Below, in pieces: positions 1-11,242 of a stretch of DNA of 64,000 nucleotides. The stretch is from Fratercula arctica (taxonomy: Eukaryota; Chordata; Aves; Charadriiformes; Alcidae). The DNA lies in the NCBI GenBank assembly GCA_947846985.1, contig CANTUZ010000026.1, positions 53,922,730 through 53,986,729 of the forward strand, given 5' to 3'. The stretch's first letter is position 1; every line of letters starts with the position of its first letter. The notes below the pieces were generated by a model. The model saw only the letters and a program-made list of their open reading frames with translations, ran no database searches and was not told the origin of the DNA. The translations under genes were made by a program, and so were the position numbers.

Positions 1-375
1 GCAGGTTGACAGCCTGCCTCACCATGGTCTTCTCCATGGGCTGCAGGGGAATCTCTACTCTGGTGCATGAAGCACCTCCTTCCCCTCCTTCTTCACTGAC
101 CTTGGTGTCTGCAGTGTTGTTTCTCACTCCTCTCTTCTCACTTATGGTGGTGTTGCACAGTTTGTTTTTTTTTTTTCTTTCTTTCTGAATTATGTATCAC
201 TGAGGCGCTGCCACCCTTGTTGATGGGCTTGGCCTTGGCCAGCAGTGGGTTCATCTTGGAGCCAGCTGGCATTGGCTCTGTCAGACATGGGGGAAGCTTC
301 TAGCAGCTGCTCACAAAAGCCTCCCCTGTATCCCTCCAGCTACCAAAACATTGCCACACAAACCCAATACACTGC
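1..375. mobile_element. Avian ERV/LTR-like interspersed repeat, truncated by window edge
   Basis: This stretch is richer in GC than the sequence after it and matches, from memory, a common bird interspersed repeat. Landmarks are a segment on a dominant 'accttggtgtctgcag' phrase near 101, a T-tract at 167-180, a GC-rich part near 205-265 and a final 'ttgccacacaaacccaatac' phrase at 351-370. I believe the family is retroviral/LTR-derived but cannot name it, and I cannot orient it. The left end lies outside the window. The 60-codon frame inside it is not a protein I recognise. A repeat-library search would settle the family. Confidence 0.45.
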
Positions 376-1668
376 AACAGAGCAGATAACAACAGACGAG
401 ATGAAATTTTTGCCTTGATATTTTCCTGAAATAATTGAACATAGGATAGCAAGAGCCAACTAAATTGTTTTTCATCCATTTTAATTTCTAACATTGTGGT
501 AGATGTAGTGATGCATATTATGTATCTGGAGTTCTCTAAATGTAAACAAAAAGTTTTAACTCCATTCTGCAATCCATTTTAACACTTAAACCTGATTATA
601 AATTGCCTGTTTCCATGGGGAAACGCTAGACTAAATAGTAACAAAAATGCAGTTACTGCTTTTAATGCCTGTCACGGTCAAAGATGCAGTATAGTTTTTC
701 AACCACAATCAAACTGAGGTTTTGGTTTCTTGTTTTGGGTTTTGGGTTTTTTTTAATGACATGAAATCAAGATACCTATCCCGTGTGAGATAGCTACCCT
801 TGCCTTTTAGATTTTCTCCTCTGTTTTTCTAGTCCTCTTGGAAATAGTAGTTTCTTTTTTTGTAGGATTTGCTATCAACCTACCTTCCTTATAGTTTATA
901 AATCAAGAAATTAGATCCAATTCATTCACTGACTGATGAAAGATCTGCTGTATTGTTTGAGACTATTCACATGGCAATGAAGACCCGGAACATCTATCCA
1001 AACATAACTGCTATTTGGAGTACCACATTACTTCAATTACTTGAATTTCCTTTGGCATTTGTTGCAAATTCCTGAAAGGGAATGAACAATGCAAATGGGG
1101 GAACGTTTCAGCAGTGCTTTTATATGTAAATATTCTGTGCATTCAGAGCAGATGTTTGTATAAATGCTTGTACTAAATTCCTCAGTCTCTGTGTCAAAAT
1201 GGTATTTGCCTGCATTCGAACAAAAACATGTCTTCAGTCAACGTAAGGCAGCAGAGATTTAACAACTTCCATCATGGCAGCTACTTATTACAGATGTAAA
1301 GTTCAAGCAGGAGCCACAGTTGTGCAAGTGTAGGTAGACTGTTGATGACAGGCTATAATTCCCTGAGCCGCCAGAACAACTAACATCAATTCTTGTAGCT
1401 TTGTCTTTTTTTCAAAGGTCGGTGAGAAGTACTTGTTGCAGTCTTATTAAATCTCTTCCATGTCATGAACTGTTTTAGGAGGAACCTAGATGCTTCCTCC
1501 ACAGCCAGCCAAGTCAGTCCTGTTTCGCCAATTGTATAGTGTTTCTATTGAGGTATTGGAAAGTGTGCAGTAGGATGGGTCTGCCATGGTTCTGGACTGC
1601 TGGTTCGGGATGTAGAAGGTACAGTGACAGTTGGTCAGATTCCCCAGGAGAACAGTAGAGGAGGCAGA
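376..1668. other. Unannotated AT-rich sequence
   Basis: No repeat, RNA gene or plausible exon was recognised here. Open frames are short and chance-like. There are T-rich runs near 730-760 and 850. Confidence 0.6.
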
Positions 1669-1809
1669 TGTCGTGGTTTGGGCTAAGCTCACCACTAAAC
1701 AAACAACAGATGCCCTCTTTAACCTCTCTCCTTCAGAGAACGGAGGGCATCTCTCTTCAGAGGAGAGGAGAGAAAATGAGAGAGAGTGACAATTTATGAG
1801 TTGAAAAAG

Positions 1810-1880
1810 AAATAAAACTGCTTTAATGAAATATTAATAATAAAATAATAAAATAAAAATATAATAATATTCACAAGAAA
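1810..1880. repeat. AT-rich simple sequence (TAA-like)
   Basis: Degenerate runs of aataataaaataa and ataataata type lie inside the LTR. They probably expanded from the A-rich stretch of the element. Confidence 0.7.
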
Positions 1881-2096
1881 ATAATGAAATATATACAGTA
1901 TATACAAAACCATTCTGAGCTCCCAGGATGGCAATCACATCACTGTCCAGCACTGGGAAAGTCCCAGACTGGACTCAGCAATGGATGAGAACTGTATTCT
2001 GCATCTGGATTCAGGAACCCATGATCGGGATCAAAGGCAGATGAACAGACAGACACCGGCCATTGAAGAAAGAGGCTGACCCCCTTGATCCCTCAG

Positions 2097-2104
2097 CTTT
2101 TATA
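2097..2104 (-). promoter_or_regulatory. TATA box of the LTR promoter
   Basis: TATAAAAG is present on the minus strand, about 340 bp from the LTR's 5' end in minus orientation. This is a standard U3 core promoter motif. Whether it is still active is unknown. Confidence 0.5.
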
Positions 2105-2448
2105 CTGAGCATGATGCAGATGGGATGGAATACCCTGTTGGTCAGTTTTGGGTCACCTGTCCTGTCCCATCCTCCCTGCAGGTGGGACCCCTCTGCACTT
2201 TCCACTTCTGACCTTCCCACTTGGTTCGTACCAAAGTGAGCTGACCTTGGTTGTTATAGCAGTAAGTATAAGCAGGAGCCTCTCTGCATACCATTCCTTG
2301 GTATTCACTATAAACATCAGGTCTTATCTGCTAGAAGCAGAAACTGTCTGAAAAATACGCCATTCATTTCAGAGAGTTAGAAGAGGCTTAACTGAAAAGT
2401 AAAATTCCTGAAAAGAATGTTAGTTCTATTCTACCTCAAACCAGGACA

Positions 2449-5095
2449 CCAAAGCAAGACCAATAGCCATGAGTGCAAAGCTAGTGAAACATGCAAGTTG
2501 ATCAGGAGAAGAATTATGTGTGCTTAAACAGATCTTTTGGATCGTATGGAAGCAAGTACAAAAAAATGCCTGTGGATGAAAACAGGTGTTATACTGTTTT
2601 TCTTGCATTCAGGAGCCGATAGTTAAGTAGAGGTTCAGTGAAACACTTCAGTAGCATCGGTGTCTGTCTTCTGATCAAAATACGGTATGATTGAAGCTTC
2701 TCTGTGTTCAAGTGATGCTGTAGTAATAACCTCCAGGTAGGAGGTCTCTTGGGAAGTTGTCTTACCACTGAATATGTCAACAGAACCACAGCATGTATGT
2801 TTGATAGAAAGCTGTGTCGTGATCCATTAATTAAAAAAAAAAAAGAAAAGAAAAGAAAAAAAAGAAAAAGAATACACTATCATTTTGAGAGATTTCCCAT
2901 CTCTGTATCCTTGAGTGTAAAGATGGGCCTTCAGCCCTGACTTTGGCATACAAACCTTGGAGAACTGAAAGGTTCAAGATGTCTGCCGTTCTTTCCTCCT
3001 TTCCTTGTATTTCCTGTAGATTAAATTCAGAGAATTTCCTGTTCAGCATGTAGATATTTCAGGTCACCATTTCACTACAGATTTTTTTTTTAGGGCAACG
3101 AACTATTTCCCCACATTATATATGGAGCCCAGGAGCCTAACCCTAATCCCGAGTTTTTATGTCCACTAAGTGCTGCACTTACGTGTTAGGTCTTGTCCCA
3201 AACCTGTAAAATATTGCATTTGTACAAGTTATTTTGAGCCAGCCTTCCCTTATTTGAACTTTCCTCCAAACCACAGATACAATCACAGTTTAAGGAAAGA
3301 AAATATTGGTTCTGTTAAACCACAATTTCTAATAGTGGACCTCTTGTTTGGGACGGCAGAGTGACAAGACACTAACACAGTCAGCCTCTTTGTGAACTTT
3401 ATACTGTAGATCATAAAATGAAGTAGCTACATTCCCATTAAACTCCGTTAACAGCAGGGGTGGGGTTGCATAATTCAGACGACCTACCATTAAACTCTTC
3501 GTTTTAACCACAGGGGAGAGGGCAGTAGGAAATAGCAGTGTAGAACGTTATTCTATTCATAACCGTGAAGTGGTGTGGCTATTAGTAAGACCTTTGTATA
3601 AGAAATAAAAGAGAGTGTTGCAAGGGAGGTGTTGCCCATAGTATACAATGTGCAGGCTTCATTGAATAAGAAAGCAAATACTCATTTTCTGACGCAGCAT
3701 TCCTATTGATAAAATTACGAATTGATTTCTCAAAAAAAACCCCAACTGACACAAGCCACTGAAACACTATAAAACCTGAGAAATGCTTTAACATTTTTTT
3801 TAAATACTCTGAAAATATATTTGAAGACTTCTAAGCTGTCCCTAATGGGTTCCCACTTGTTTTTTCACAAGAGCTCTGGAAGAGAAAAACTTCTGAAGAA
3901 CTTGTGTGTGGGTTTTCTGTTTTATTATGATGGATTTTCCTTAGGGTGAAATAAGTAGTTCTGTTCACACATTGCAAAGATCTGAAGTAAGCCTGGTCTC
4001 ACTCCCTGAAAACACAAAAGCGTTGCACTTGACATGTTAGGAATCTGGACTTATTTCTGCCCACAAGATCTCTGTGGTAAAGAGTCTTAAAATAGAGTGT
4101 TTGTGAAAATATAGATGCTTTCAACACTCTGAATGCAAACAAAAAGCCGTGATTTTGCAGATAACCATCCAGTCACTTCCATGTTTTTGTCTCACAGACT
4201 GTACTAACACTGTCAGTGCTAGCTTTTATTTATTTTTTTGCAAAAATTTTTGTTGATATTTCCTTTTATGAAATTAAAAGTTGTTAGAAATGTGTCTCAT
4301 TTCAGTGGTGCTGCTGTTCCTTGGAACACTGCAAGCATTATCTTGTTAAAGAGAAGTGGAATGACTCATATTTGTTCATGTCCCATAGCCAGGTCCTTTC
4401 AGGCAAGTAATTTGAAAAGTCTTCTGATTAAATAACATTAATAGACCAATGAACGTGCAGGATAACTGGGCAGGTTTTCCTAAAGCTTGGAAGGCACTGA
4501 AGGGTGGCTGAAGCAGCTCAGGCTTACATTAGTGAGTTATCCACAAGGTCAGCTATGCTCAGCTGAAACAAACTGTCTTGAGAGAACACATTACCGAGAC
4601 AAGGCGGTTCACTATTGCAGGCTTTGGATCACACTTGTAAGGTTAACAACATATCTAAAATGCGTATGTCCACCCTCACTCAGCTTCTGCTATGTCACCA
4701 CAGGTATAACCCATGCTGGAGAAATTAATTACAGAATCCTGTTATAAAATTCTATGTGAATCTATGTGGTTATACTGCTGTGCTACGTTGAATTTAAATT
4801 ACAATTTTTACTTTTTCTGGAAAGCAGCTGGACAGATTTCTTCAAGCATTCCCCTGCATATCATGGGATGAAGACAGTCAGCAAAAAGCAAATCCATCAG
4901 GTTCCAAATGCATTTTTAAACCATATTCTTTCCATATTTTTGGTATTTGTAATTGAAGTATTGAGCAGAGTCCTGATGTTACGTATTTCCGACAGACACA
5001 TCTGCAAGTATATATAAAGTAGTATAAAGACAACAAAATTATTAGCAGGAACAGTAATTCCTCAGTAAAATCTTAATGTCTTGGTTGTGAAACCT
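2449..5095. other. Unannotated AT-rich sequence
   Basis: No gene or recognisable transposon was found. A purine simple repeat at 2833-2872 is listed separately. Open frames of up to 86 codons show no recognised domains. Confidence 0.6.
2833..2872. repeat. A-rich (AAAAG)n simple repeat
   Basis: A run of twelve A is followed by AAAAG-type units for about 40 bp. It is a purine-only tract with no sequence beside it that marks it as a LINE tail. Confidence 0.85.
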
Positions 5096-5099
5096 TTAT

Positions 5100-5275
5100 T
5101 CATGTAGAATCATGGAGTGAAAGAGAGCCCAGAAAGCCACCTGTTCCATTATACTGCCTCAGAGCCAGGTCACTACACCCAAAATGAATATTTTTTCATC
5201 TAAATACTTTTGAAGATCATAACCAGTATAGTTTCAGAATTAAATAGTGTTCAAGCACCATGCTTTAATGCTCCA
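5100..5275 (-). mobile_element. Possible ancient CR1-like LINE 3' relic
   Basis: The segment opens with gtagaatcatggagtg, then a 'cctgttccattatactgcct' phrase. Further on it has spacing and words like those of very old CR1 3' ends read on the minus strand. Similarity is loose and by eye. It could be unrelated AT-rich sequence. Confidence 0.3.
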
Positions 5276-5327
5276 AATTTCACAAAAATTTACAACTTGA
5301 TAAAGGGAAATGTAGTGATTTAGAATA

Positions 5328-5385
5328 ATCCTCAGCAGATATAAACTGGCATAAATCCACTGATTTTAGCAGATGTACATCACAA
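5328..5385. repeat. Possible fragment of a palindromic MITE-like sauropsid repeat
   Basis: The phrase cctcagcagatataaactgg is followed by cataaatccactg, then a partial mirror (agcagatgtacatc). This recalls short palindromic repeats common in turtles, crocodiles and birds. The copy is decayed and the assignment is by memory only. Confidence 0.3.
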
Positions 5386-5389
5386 CTAC

Positions 5390-8300
5390 CAGAGGATGCT
5401 TTGACCCGACAAAGAAAGAAAAATACAAAATTTGAATGCTTGCAAGCAGCAGCTGGCAGAGGCCCAGACAAGTAAAAATATAATTTCCAGTTCATTATAT
5501 TGGCTTCTCTTCACTGAAGGGAAAAAGGGAAACAGCTAACTTTTCCTTGAATAAATATTCATACCTGAAACAGTGCAGAACAGTGGCGTCCAGGTTATCT
5601 GCTGGGGGGGCCTCGTGGTTCATCCCAAGGTTCCCCTGTGATCACCTAGACTGGAAACCTGTCTCCAGTGCCACGGTTCCCAGTGGCAGATCTTCTCATA
5701 TTGAAACAAGGATAATGTATGGGAAGCTATGCACAAAGCTAAGCCTCTAGATCAAGAATCAGGGAGCAAGCAATTCCAGGTTGCTTCATGTGCAGATTGC
5801 TGTAGAAACACACAGGAATGAAAAGTTAGGATTATTTAAGGAGTTTAATTACGTGATGAAATCCCTAGCAAAGTGTTATAAAAAGTGATAAAGTGTCAAA
5901 ATCACATGATTTTTCTAGGAAAAAAAAAAAAAAAAGAAGAGAGTTCTGCCATAATCTTTGTCAGCAGAGGAAAATGAGCCTTTTTGGAGGTATTTTGTAA
6001 CTGCTTCTTATTTTCCAAGGTGTTTTCTTTTAGTAGCATTTTTCTGTCTGTTCTTTCTGTTAACCCTCAGCCTCAGGCTGAGGTCCCACTCTGAGACAAT
6101 GGATGAGACACACAGGAGAATTTCAAGCAGCTTCATCTGCTAGTTAAAGCTTTATTTATTCGCTTATTTTAATTGTATAAGAGGAAAGACTGAGTGAAAC
6201 AGATTTTTTTCATCCTTGTCATACTGACAGCCTGCAACAATAATACAATTTCTAATATGCAAGTGTAGGAAGCCAGAGACTTGACTGCCTGAAAAGAGGC
6301 AAAACTCACACAATTGCCAGCTGCAGTTGCTGACAGGGACAGAAATGGACAGTAACTTTTCTTAGGGTAAAGAAACGAGCTACAGCAAACCTGTGCCTCC
6401 CTTCTACCTTGACTGAAGCTTGTTCCAAAGGCCTTGAAAATTGGCCCTGTTAGCTAAAGTATGAAAGCAACAAAGACTGCTGCAAAAAGAAATACCACCA
6501 TTTCCAATTCTGTTTGCATGGCTAGAAATTATTATCTATTTTATTTACTGTTCAATATGCATACATATATACATACACACATATTTGGGAGGATAAATTT
6601 GCTACAAAAGAGAAGAGTAGAAAAAAAGACCAAATCATTGAAATGCACATGGCTGAAAATTTATTTGACTGGTTGGATTCACTGCATCATTTAAGAACAG
6701 GAACGTACCTTGATTAAGGCCGTATGTTCGATGTGCAAGACCAAAATTCAAACTAGTCAGGAATATGAACTAGGATTTCTAGTTCTCATACGATTTAAAA
6801 ACTGCAAATGTTTCTTCTTTTGGTGCTCTGCCAGTTCCCCACACACAAACAGCTCAGTTTTAACCAAGAAGTAATTGCTGCTCTGCAGGGCCTTACTGGC
6901 TGAATATCTGCACAAAAACTTTTGTACGGTTTTGTGAATTTTCAACCACAGCAGTTGTGCTTGAGAGTGTATATCTATTTGAGATCTCGCACGTTTATTT
7001 TCGAAAGGCCTATATTTATCTCCTGTAACCTACATCTAGCAACTATCAGAATATCAAAATAGCTGTTATCATCTTCCTTCAAAATAAGTGCTTTCAAAAA
7101 AAAGCCCTTTTGGTAAATTACTATGACTGTAATACAAAATTATTTATCATTCCACTAACATTTTTGGTTGACAGTATACCAACAGGCAATATTAAAACAG
7201 GTTGCTTTTATTCAATTTTTTTTATTTTTTTTTATTTTTTTTTTTTACATCTCAGGGTCTAGAAGCATACTATTGTATTCTATATTGGTGTAGAATTGCA
7301 GTGTCGGAGCCTGAACATTATATATACTACTACATATACACTTTCCTTATTTTCACTCATAGGAGATATTAAATGAGGCACTAAGACAGCCCCTTGCACA
7401 TTTTTTAGTGGTCTAATCTGTGTCTATAGCTTAAGAAAAAGAAAATGCAACCTTAGAAAATATTTTCCTTCCTAACTGACTCTTCATCACAGTTCATGCT
7501 AAAATGCATGACTTATTTTGGAGAATATTTTGAAATACTTGTAAAATTCAGAGATTTCAGCATCCCCAGAAATGTCCTATGTTCATACTGGTTCCAGCAT
7601 AGTGCTTATACGAATATGGCTTCTTCTTCCACAGGTAAAACTGAGGGAAGTGGGTTACCTGACTTACAAAGCATGCCAGGTTTCCCAGAGAAAGCTTATA
7701 GGAAAGTTATATTCTTGTAGCTACCTCTCATAGCTTGTTTCAGGGTGTGGCTAGGCATACTGCCTCAAATCAACAGCATTTTGCCATACCGGTTTATACC
7801 AGTGATGTATTTTATTGCTTAGATACTATTATAGAACACAGTGACCAGCCCAGGAGAATATAGTAGGTTAGGAAGACCACTACCGTTGTTGGTCTGTCTT
7901 GCAGATGTGGGTATCCTGTTGATGTAAGGCTGAACAGAACATGAGGACGTGTTTAAAATCGACATTGGCATAGTAATGTGATTCTTGATGCTTTGGAAAT
8001 TTGTAGCGCAACTTAACAAACATTCTGTTAACACCAATTTAAAGGGCAATGTATTCTCAACTTTAATGACATAATCACAAGGTTATTTGCCTTGGAATAT
8101 ATAAATACCCAGCAGATTTACTCATTTAGGATTTTGGTTCATTTAACAGATTAGGCAGTAGTTCAGTAATTATATTACATAATTTACTACATGGGGCTCT
8201 CTACATAAAAATTTGTTTTTATTTTATATTTGTTTAAGAGACTTTTGTAGTGGGAACATAACTTTAATAATCTAGAAAAGTGTCTTGTGTAACAAACATT

Positions 8301-10174
8301 TCTTAAGTAATTATGTCTCTGCTCTATTGCTGGCATGCTTATGCATGAAAAGTGACTGCAAATCATAAAAATCTGTGATACACTCTCAGTCTCTGTTACT
8401 GAGACCTAAATTCAACCTTGTCATTGAAACTACCCTATATAGATTGATGCTGAAGAGGAGATTAATTGCTTGCTTCGTCAGTCAAATAGAATTTCTCTTG
8501 GAGGGGCATAGCCCATGATGGCAAGCAAGCCAGAGCTTGTGGCCAAAATGAGAAAGCGTGCCCTCAAGAACATTGCAGATGTCTCTCCGCTGAGGCATCG
8601 GGCATCTTTCTTCCTTTTGGAAACTGTCGGTGAGACTCATACTGGTACATTGCTTCCAGGGATCAGGCTTAACCACATGCTGGTATGAACAAAGCACAGA
8701 TCGTTCAAAAGGGAAGAAAGAAGGGGAAGTAAAGGACACAAAGCATGAAGAATAGTAACGCAGAAGAGAAGAGAAGTTTTGATAAAAGGAATGGGAAATA
8801 GGTAGGAGTGCTTACGGCATAGGGATGAAATGGAGAATACAGTGTCAGCTGGCAGTCATGTCATGAGTTCATTCTTAAGGTTGTGGAGCGGGTGCTGTTT
8901 TGTCTTTCTCCACATAAAAGTGTAAAGCTGTAGCACAGTGTCTCTGGTGTGACTAGGCTGCAGTGCAGAGCTGTGTCACCCCACGGGGAGGCTGAGGAAA
9001 AGGTTGTATCACTGGTGGCTGATGGCTGCCCATACCCTGGGGAGATGTGGCCAGGGTGGTGAGCCTGCCCAGTCGCTGGGGACAGGGACAAGGCCCCTCT
9101 CTGACCTCTGCAGGGCACTGCATGCCTGGCTCATACCCTGGCGATTCTGACTTGCCACACGGCTTCCAGGAGGGCAGAGTAATGCTCTAGAGAGACCACA
9201 TTCATATTTTTATCTCTTTCTTTCCCTCTTCCCCCTCATCTCAACCTATTATAAAATAAATGACCTAAGAGAAGAAAAGCATCCTAAATGCCATTCTTTT
9301 AAGTGCAAGGGATTTGTGCAAGCTGGTTTGTTCATCTTTTATATCCTGGATGTGATGATGTTGGGATATTGAGGATATTGCAGGATAAAGGTTATTTCCT
9401 GTGATGGACATATAGAAAATCAGGCAGACAAGATTTTCTATGGAAAGATTCTGATGCTCTGCATCTCACTGTATCCGTGTGTGTGTGTGTATGAATAAAT
9501 TGTACCTAAAGGAAAAACTTAAAAAAAATTATTTGGTTGTGTTAATCATTCCAGAGTTGAAGGCTTCTCCTAAAAATCTGCAATGGGGTATGCAGCCAGG
9601 TATAGCAAGTAAAATACACGTTTGGAGAATAAATTATACTCCTGTGCATAGATGGAGCATTAACCCTAAAACTAATTATCTGGCCAACAAAGTATGGCAA
9701 TAGTGGATTTCACTGTCTCAAAATGGAGTTACTTTGTTAAATCATTTCATACAAGTCTACCTGCAGGCTTCATAAATTGGCAGAAAAAAACCCCTACCTT
9801 TTGGTCAAACAGCATTATGTAGCTGTTCTCCATAATAACGTATTTTTGCCCAGCCAATATGCAATCATGTACTGCTGAGCATTCCTGTTTTGCATGACCC
9901 ATCTTAGCTGTTTGGGGCAGAGGAAGCCTTTGCTGCTGGAACAGAGCAGAGGAAGAGGACTTACTTTGAATGTGGGCAGACCCTTGCTGAAAAGATTATT
10001 TGACAACTTTATCCTTTTGTAGCCCACGGAAGCTGGAGGCATCTTTAATCCTTTTGTTTTTTTCTCTCAGTTGCAGTCCATGATACGTTAGAGCACTAAC
10101 CGCTTGGCGTTCAAAGAATATCAGGAATCTTTGACTTTAAACAGAGGAGGCAAAATGAAATCTCATGCAGAAAG
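5390..10174. other. Unannotated AT-rich sequence
   Basis: No gene is supported. Visible items are a poly-A run (5920-5935), a T-rich tract (7216-7246), a short GT run near 9477-9490 and a modestly GC-richer patch at 8880-9180. Open frames in that patch (85 codons on the minus strand) show no recognisable domain and no splice context. Confidence 0.6.
7216..7246. repeat. T-rich tract
   Basis: About 29 T residues are interrupted by two A, on the plus strand. It could be the poly-A end of a minus-strand retroposed sequence, but nothing next to it was recognised. Confidence 0.8.
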
Positions 10175-10262
10175 AGACTGAAAACTAAGGAAATGAGAGG
10201 TCAAATGGCTTTCCTAAGGTCATACAGTTTCTAGCACTACTGGTAGTAGCCACATTTCCTGT
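10175..10262 (-). mobile_element. MIR SINE relic
   Basis: Read on the plus strand it shows the reversed MIR core order: an 'actaaggaaatgagaggtc' phrase, then ttcctaaggtcatacag, then a tagtagccacat segment. These correspond to the MIR words for 'gaaactgaggcac', 'ttgcccaaggtcacacag' and 'agtggcagag'. MIR is an ancient amniote SINE shared with mammals. The copy is short and diverged, and the match was made by eye. Confidence 0.55.
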
Positions 10263-11242
10263 ATCTTTGAAATCTCACAATAATTATGTTAGTTCCAGGG
10301 CCAATCCTGCCTGCCGTTGCTGACGTGATGTACTCCTTGCTAGTAGAGTTTCATGGCAGGCAATTCTAGCATCTTCATTTTCTAGTCTTGTATTCAGGCC
10401 TATCCTGTCCTATCCAATTCAGTCATTCCTTGAAATTACAGCCGTGGATGAAGCTGACAAAATAACCTTACAGTTACCCCCTCCATTTTAATAATAATAA
10501 CAACAACAAGAAAAACTTGCTTTGTTTGCAAAATTGAGGTCAATGGAAAATTCTGCAGCTAGGAATAAATTAGACCATCAACTGCCATTGTGAAAAAGAT
10601 TTAAGGAGAATACAACTGGGCATTATGCTAGTTACAGATGCAATGTATATGATATGTCATCAAAATTAAAGTGCTGCAAGGTCAGAGATAAGACTGATGT
10701 TTCCTTTTTATGACCTAGAATATTCTTAATTGGTGACTTACAGGACAGTATTTTGCTCAGGCTTCAGATACTTTCTCTGTCTTTCCCTGAGATGCTGTAA
10801 GCACTGTATTTATTCCTATATCCATAATTAAAATAAATTACTTTCTGAGAGAGTAAGTGGAACTAATATAGAGGCCTGTAGAAAGCCCATGCCACCACAG
10901 CTGAACAAAAATATTTTAGCACAAGGCCAGATCTATAAAAGAGAATTCTCCCCAGGGGTTCTTGCTTTATTCACAGCTTGAGTGACCTAAAAATAACATA
11001 TTCCTGCACAAAATCACAACTATATTATTCCCCATGCAGTTTTACCAACATTTCAAACTAAATTAAAGAAACCATTCTAAGTTTAGTTTTCTGAATCTGT
11101 TTTTCAGCTCATCTTTCCATCTTCTCTGATTTCTGTTTCATAATCTACCATCATTTTTTTTTCTATTTAATTCAGGAAATACTGCTTTATTCCCCACACA
11201 TCTGTCTCGATAACAAATATCTGCATTTTCCCCTGCTTCCAA
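10263..11242. other. Unannotated AT-rich sequence
   Basis: Nothing was recognised. An (aat/aac) run lies at about 10489-10510. Confidence 0.6.

Larger units (their letters stand above)
1669..2448 (-). mobile_element. Solo LTR of an avian endogenous retrovirus, decayed
   Basis: The block begins with tgtcgtggtttgggc and ends with cctcaaaccaggaca. These ends are imperfect inverted copies with TG...CA termini, as expected of an LTR. Read on the minus strand it starts TGTCCTGGTTTGAGG, the usual start of a large group of bird LTRs. A TATAAAAG box lies on the minus strand at 2097-2104, in the right place for a U3 promoter. The order of features resembles the LTR at 60293: a central promoter, then an AT-rich run at 1810-1880, then a polypurine-rich end. 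The flanks do not show a clear target-site duplication (gcaga against ccaaa), so the copy is old. No internal retroviral genes are attached. Class (ERVL or ERV1 type) is inferred from termini only. Confidence 0.7.

Noticed and set aside
6..188. 60-codon frame at the window start
   Set aside because: It lies inside the repeat-like block and encodes no recognised protein.
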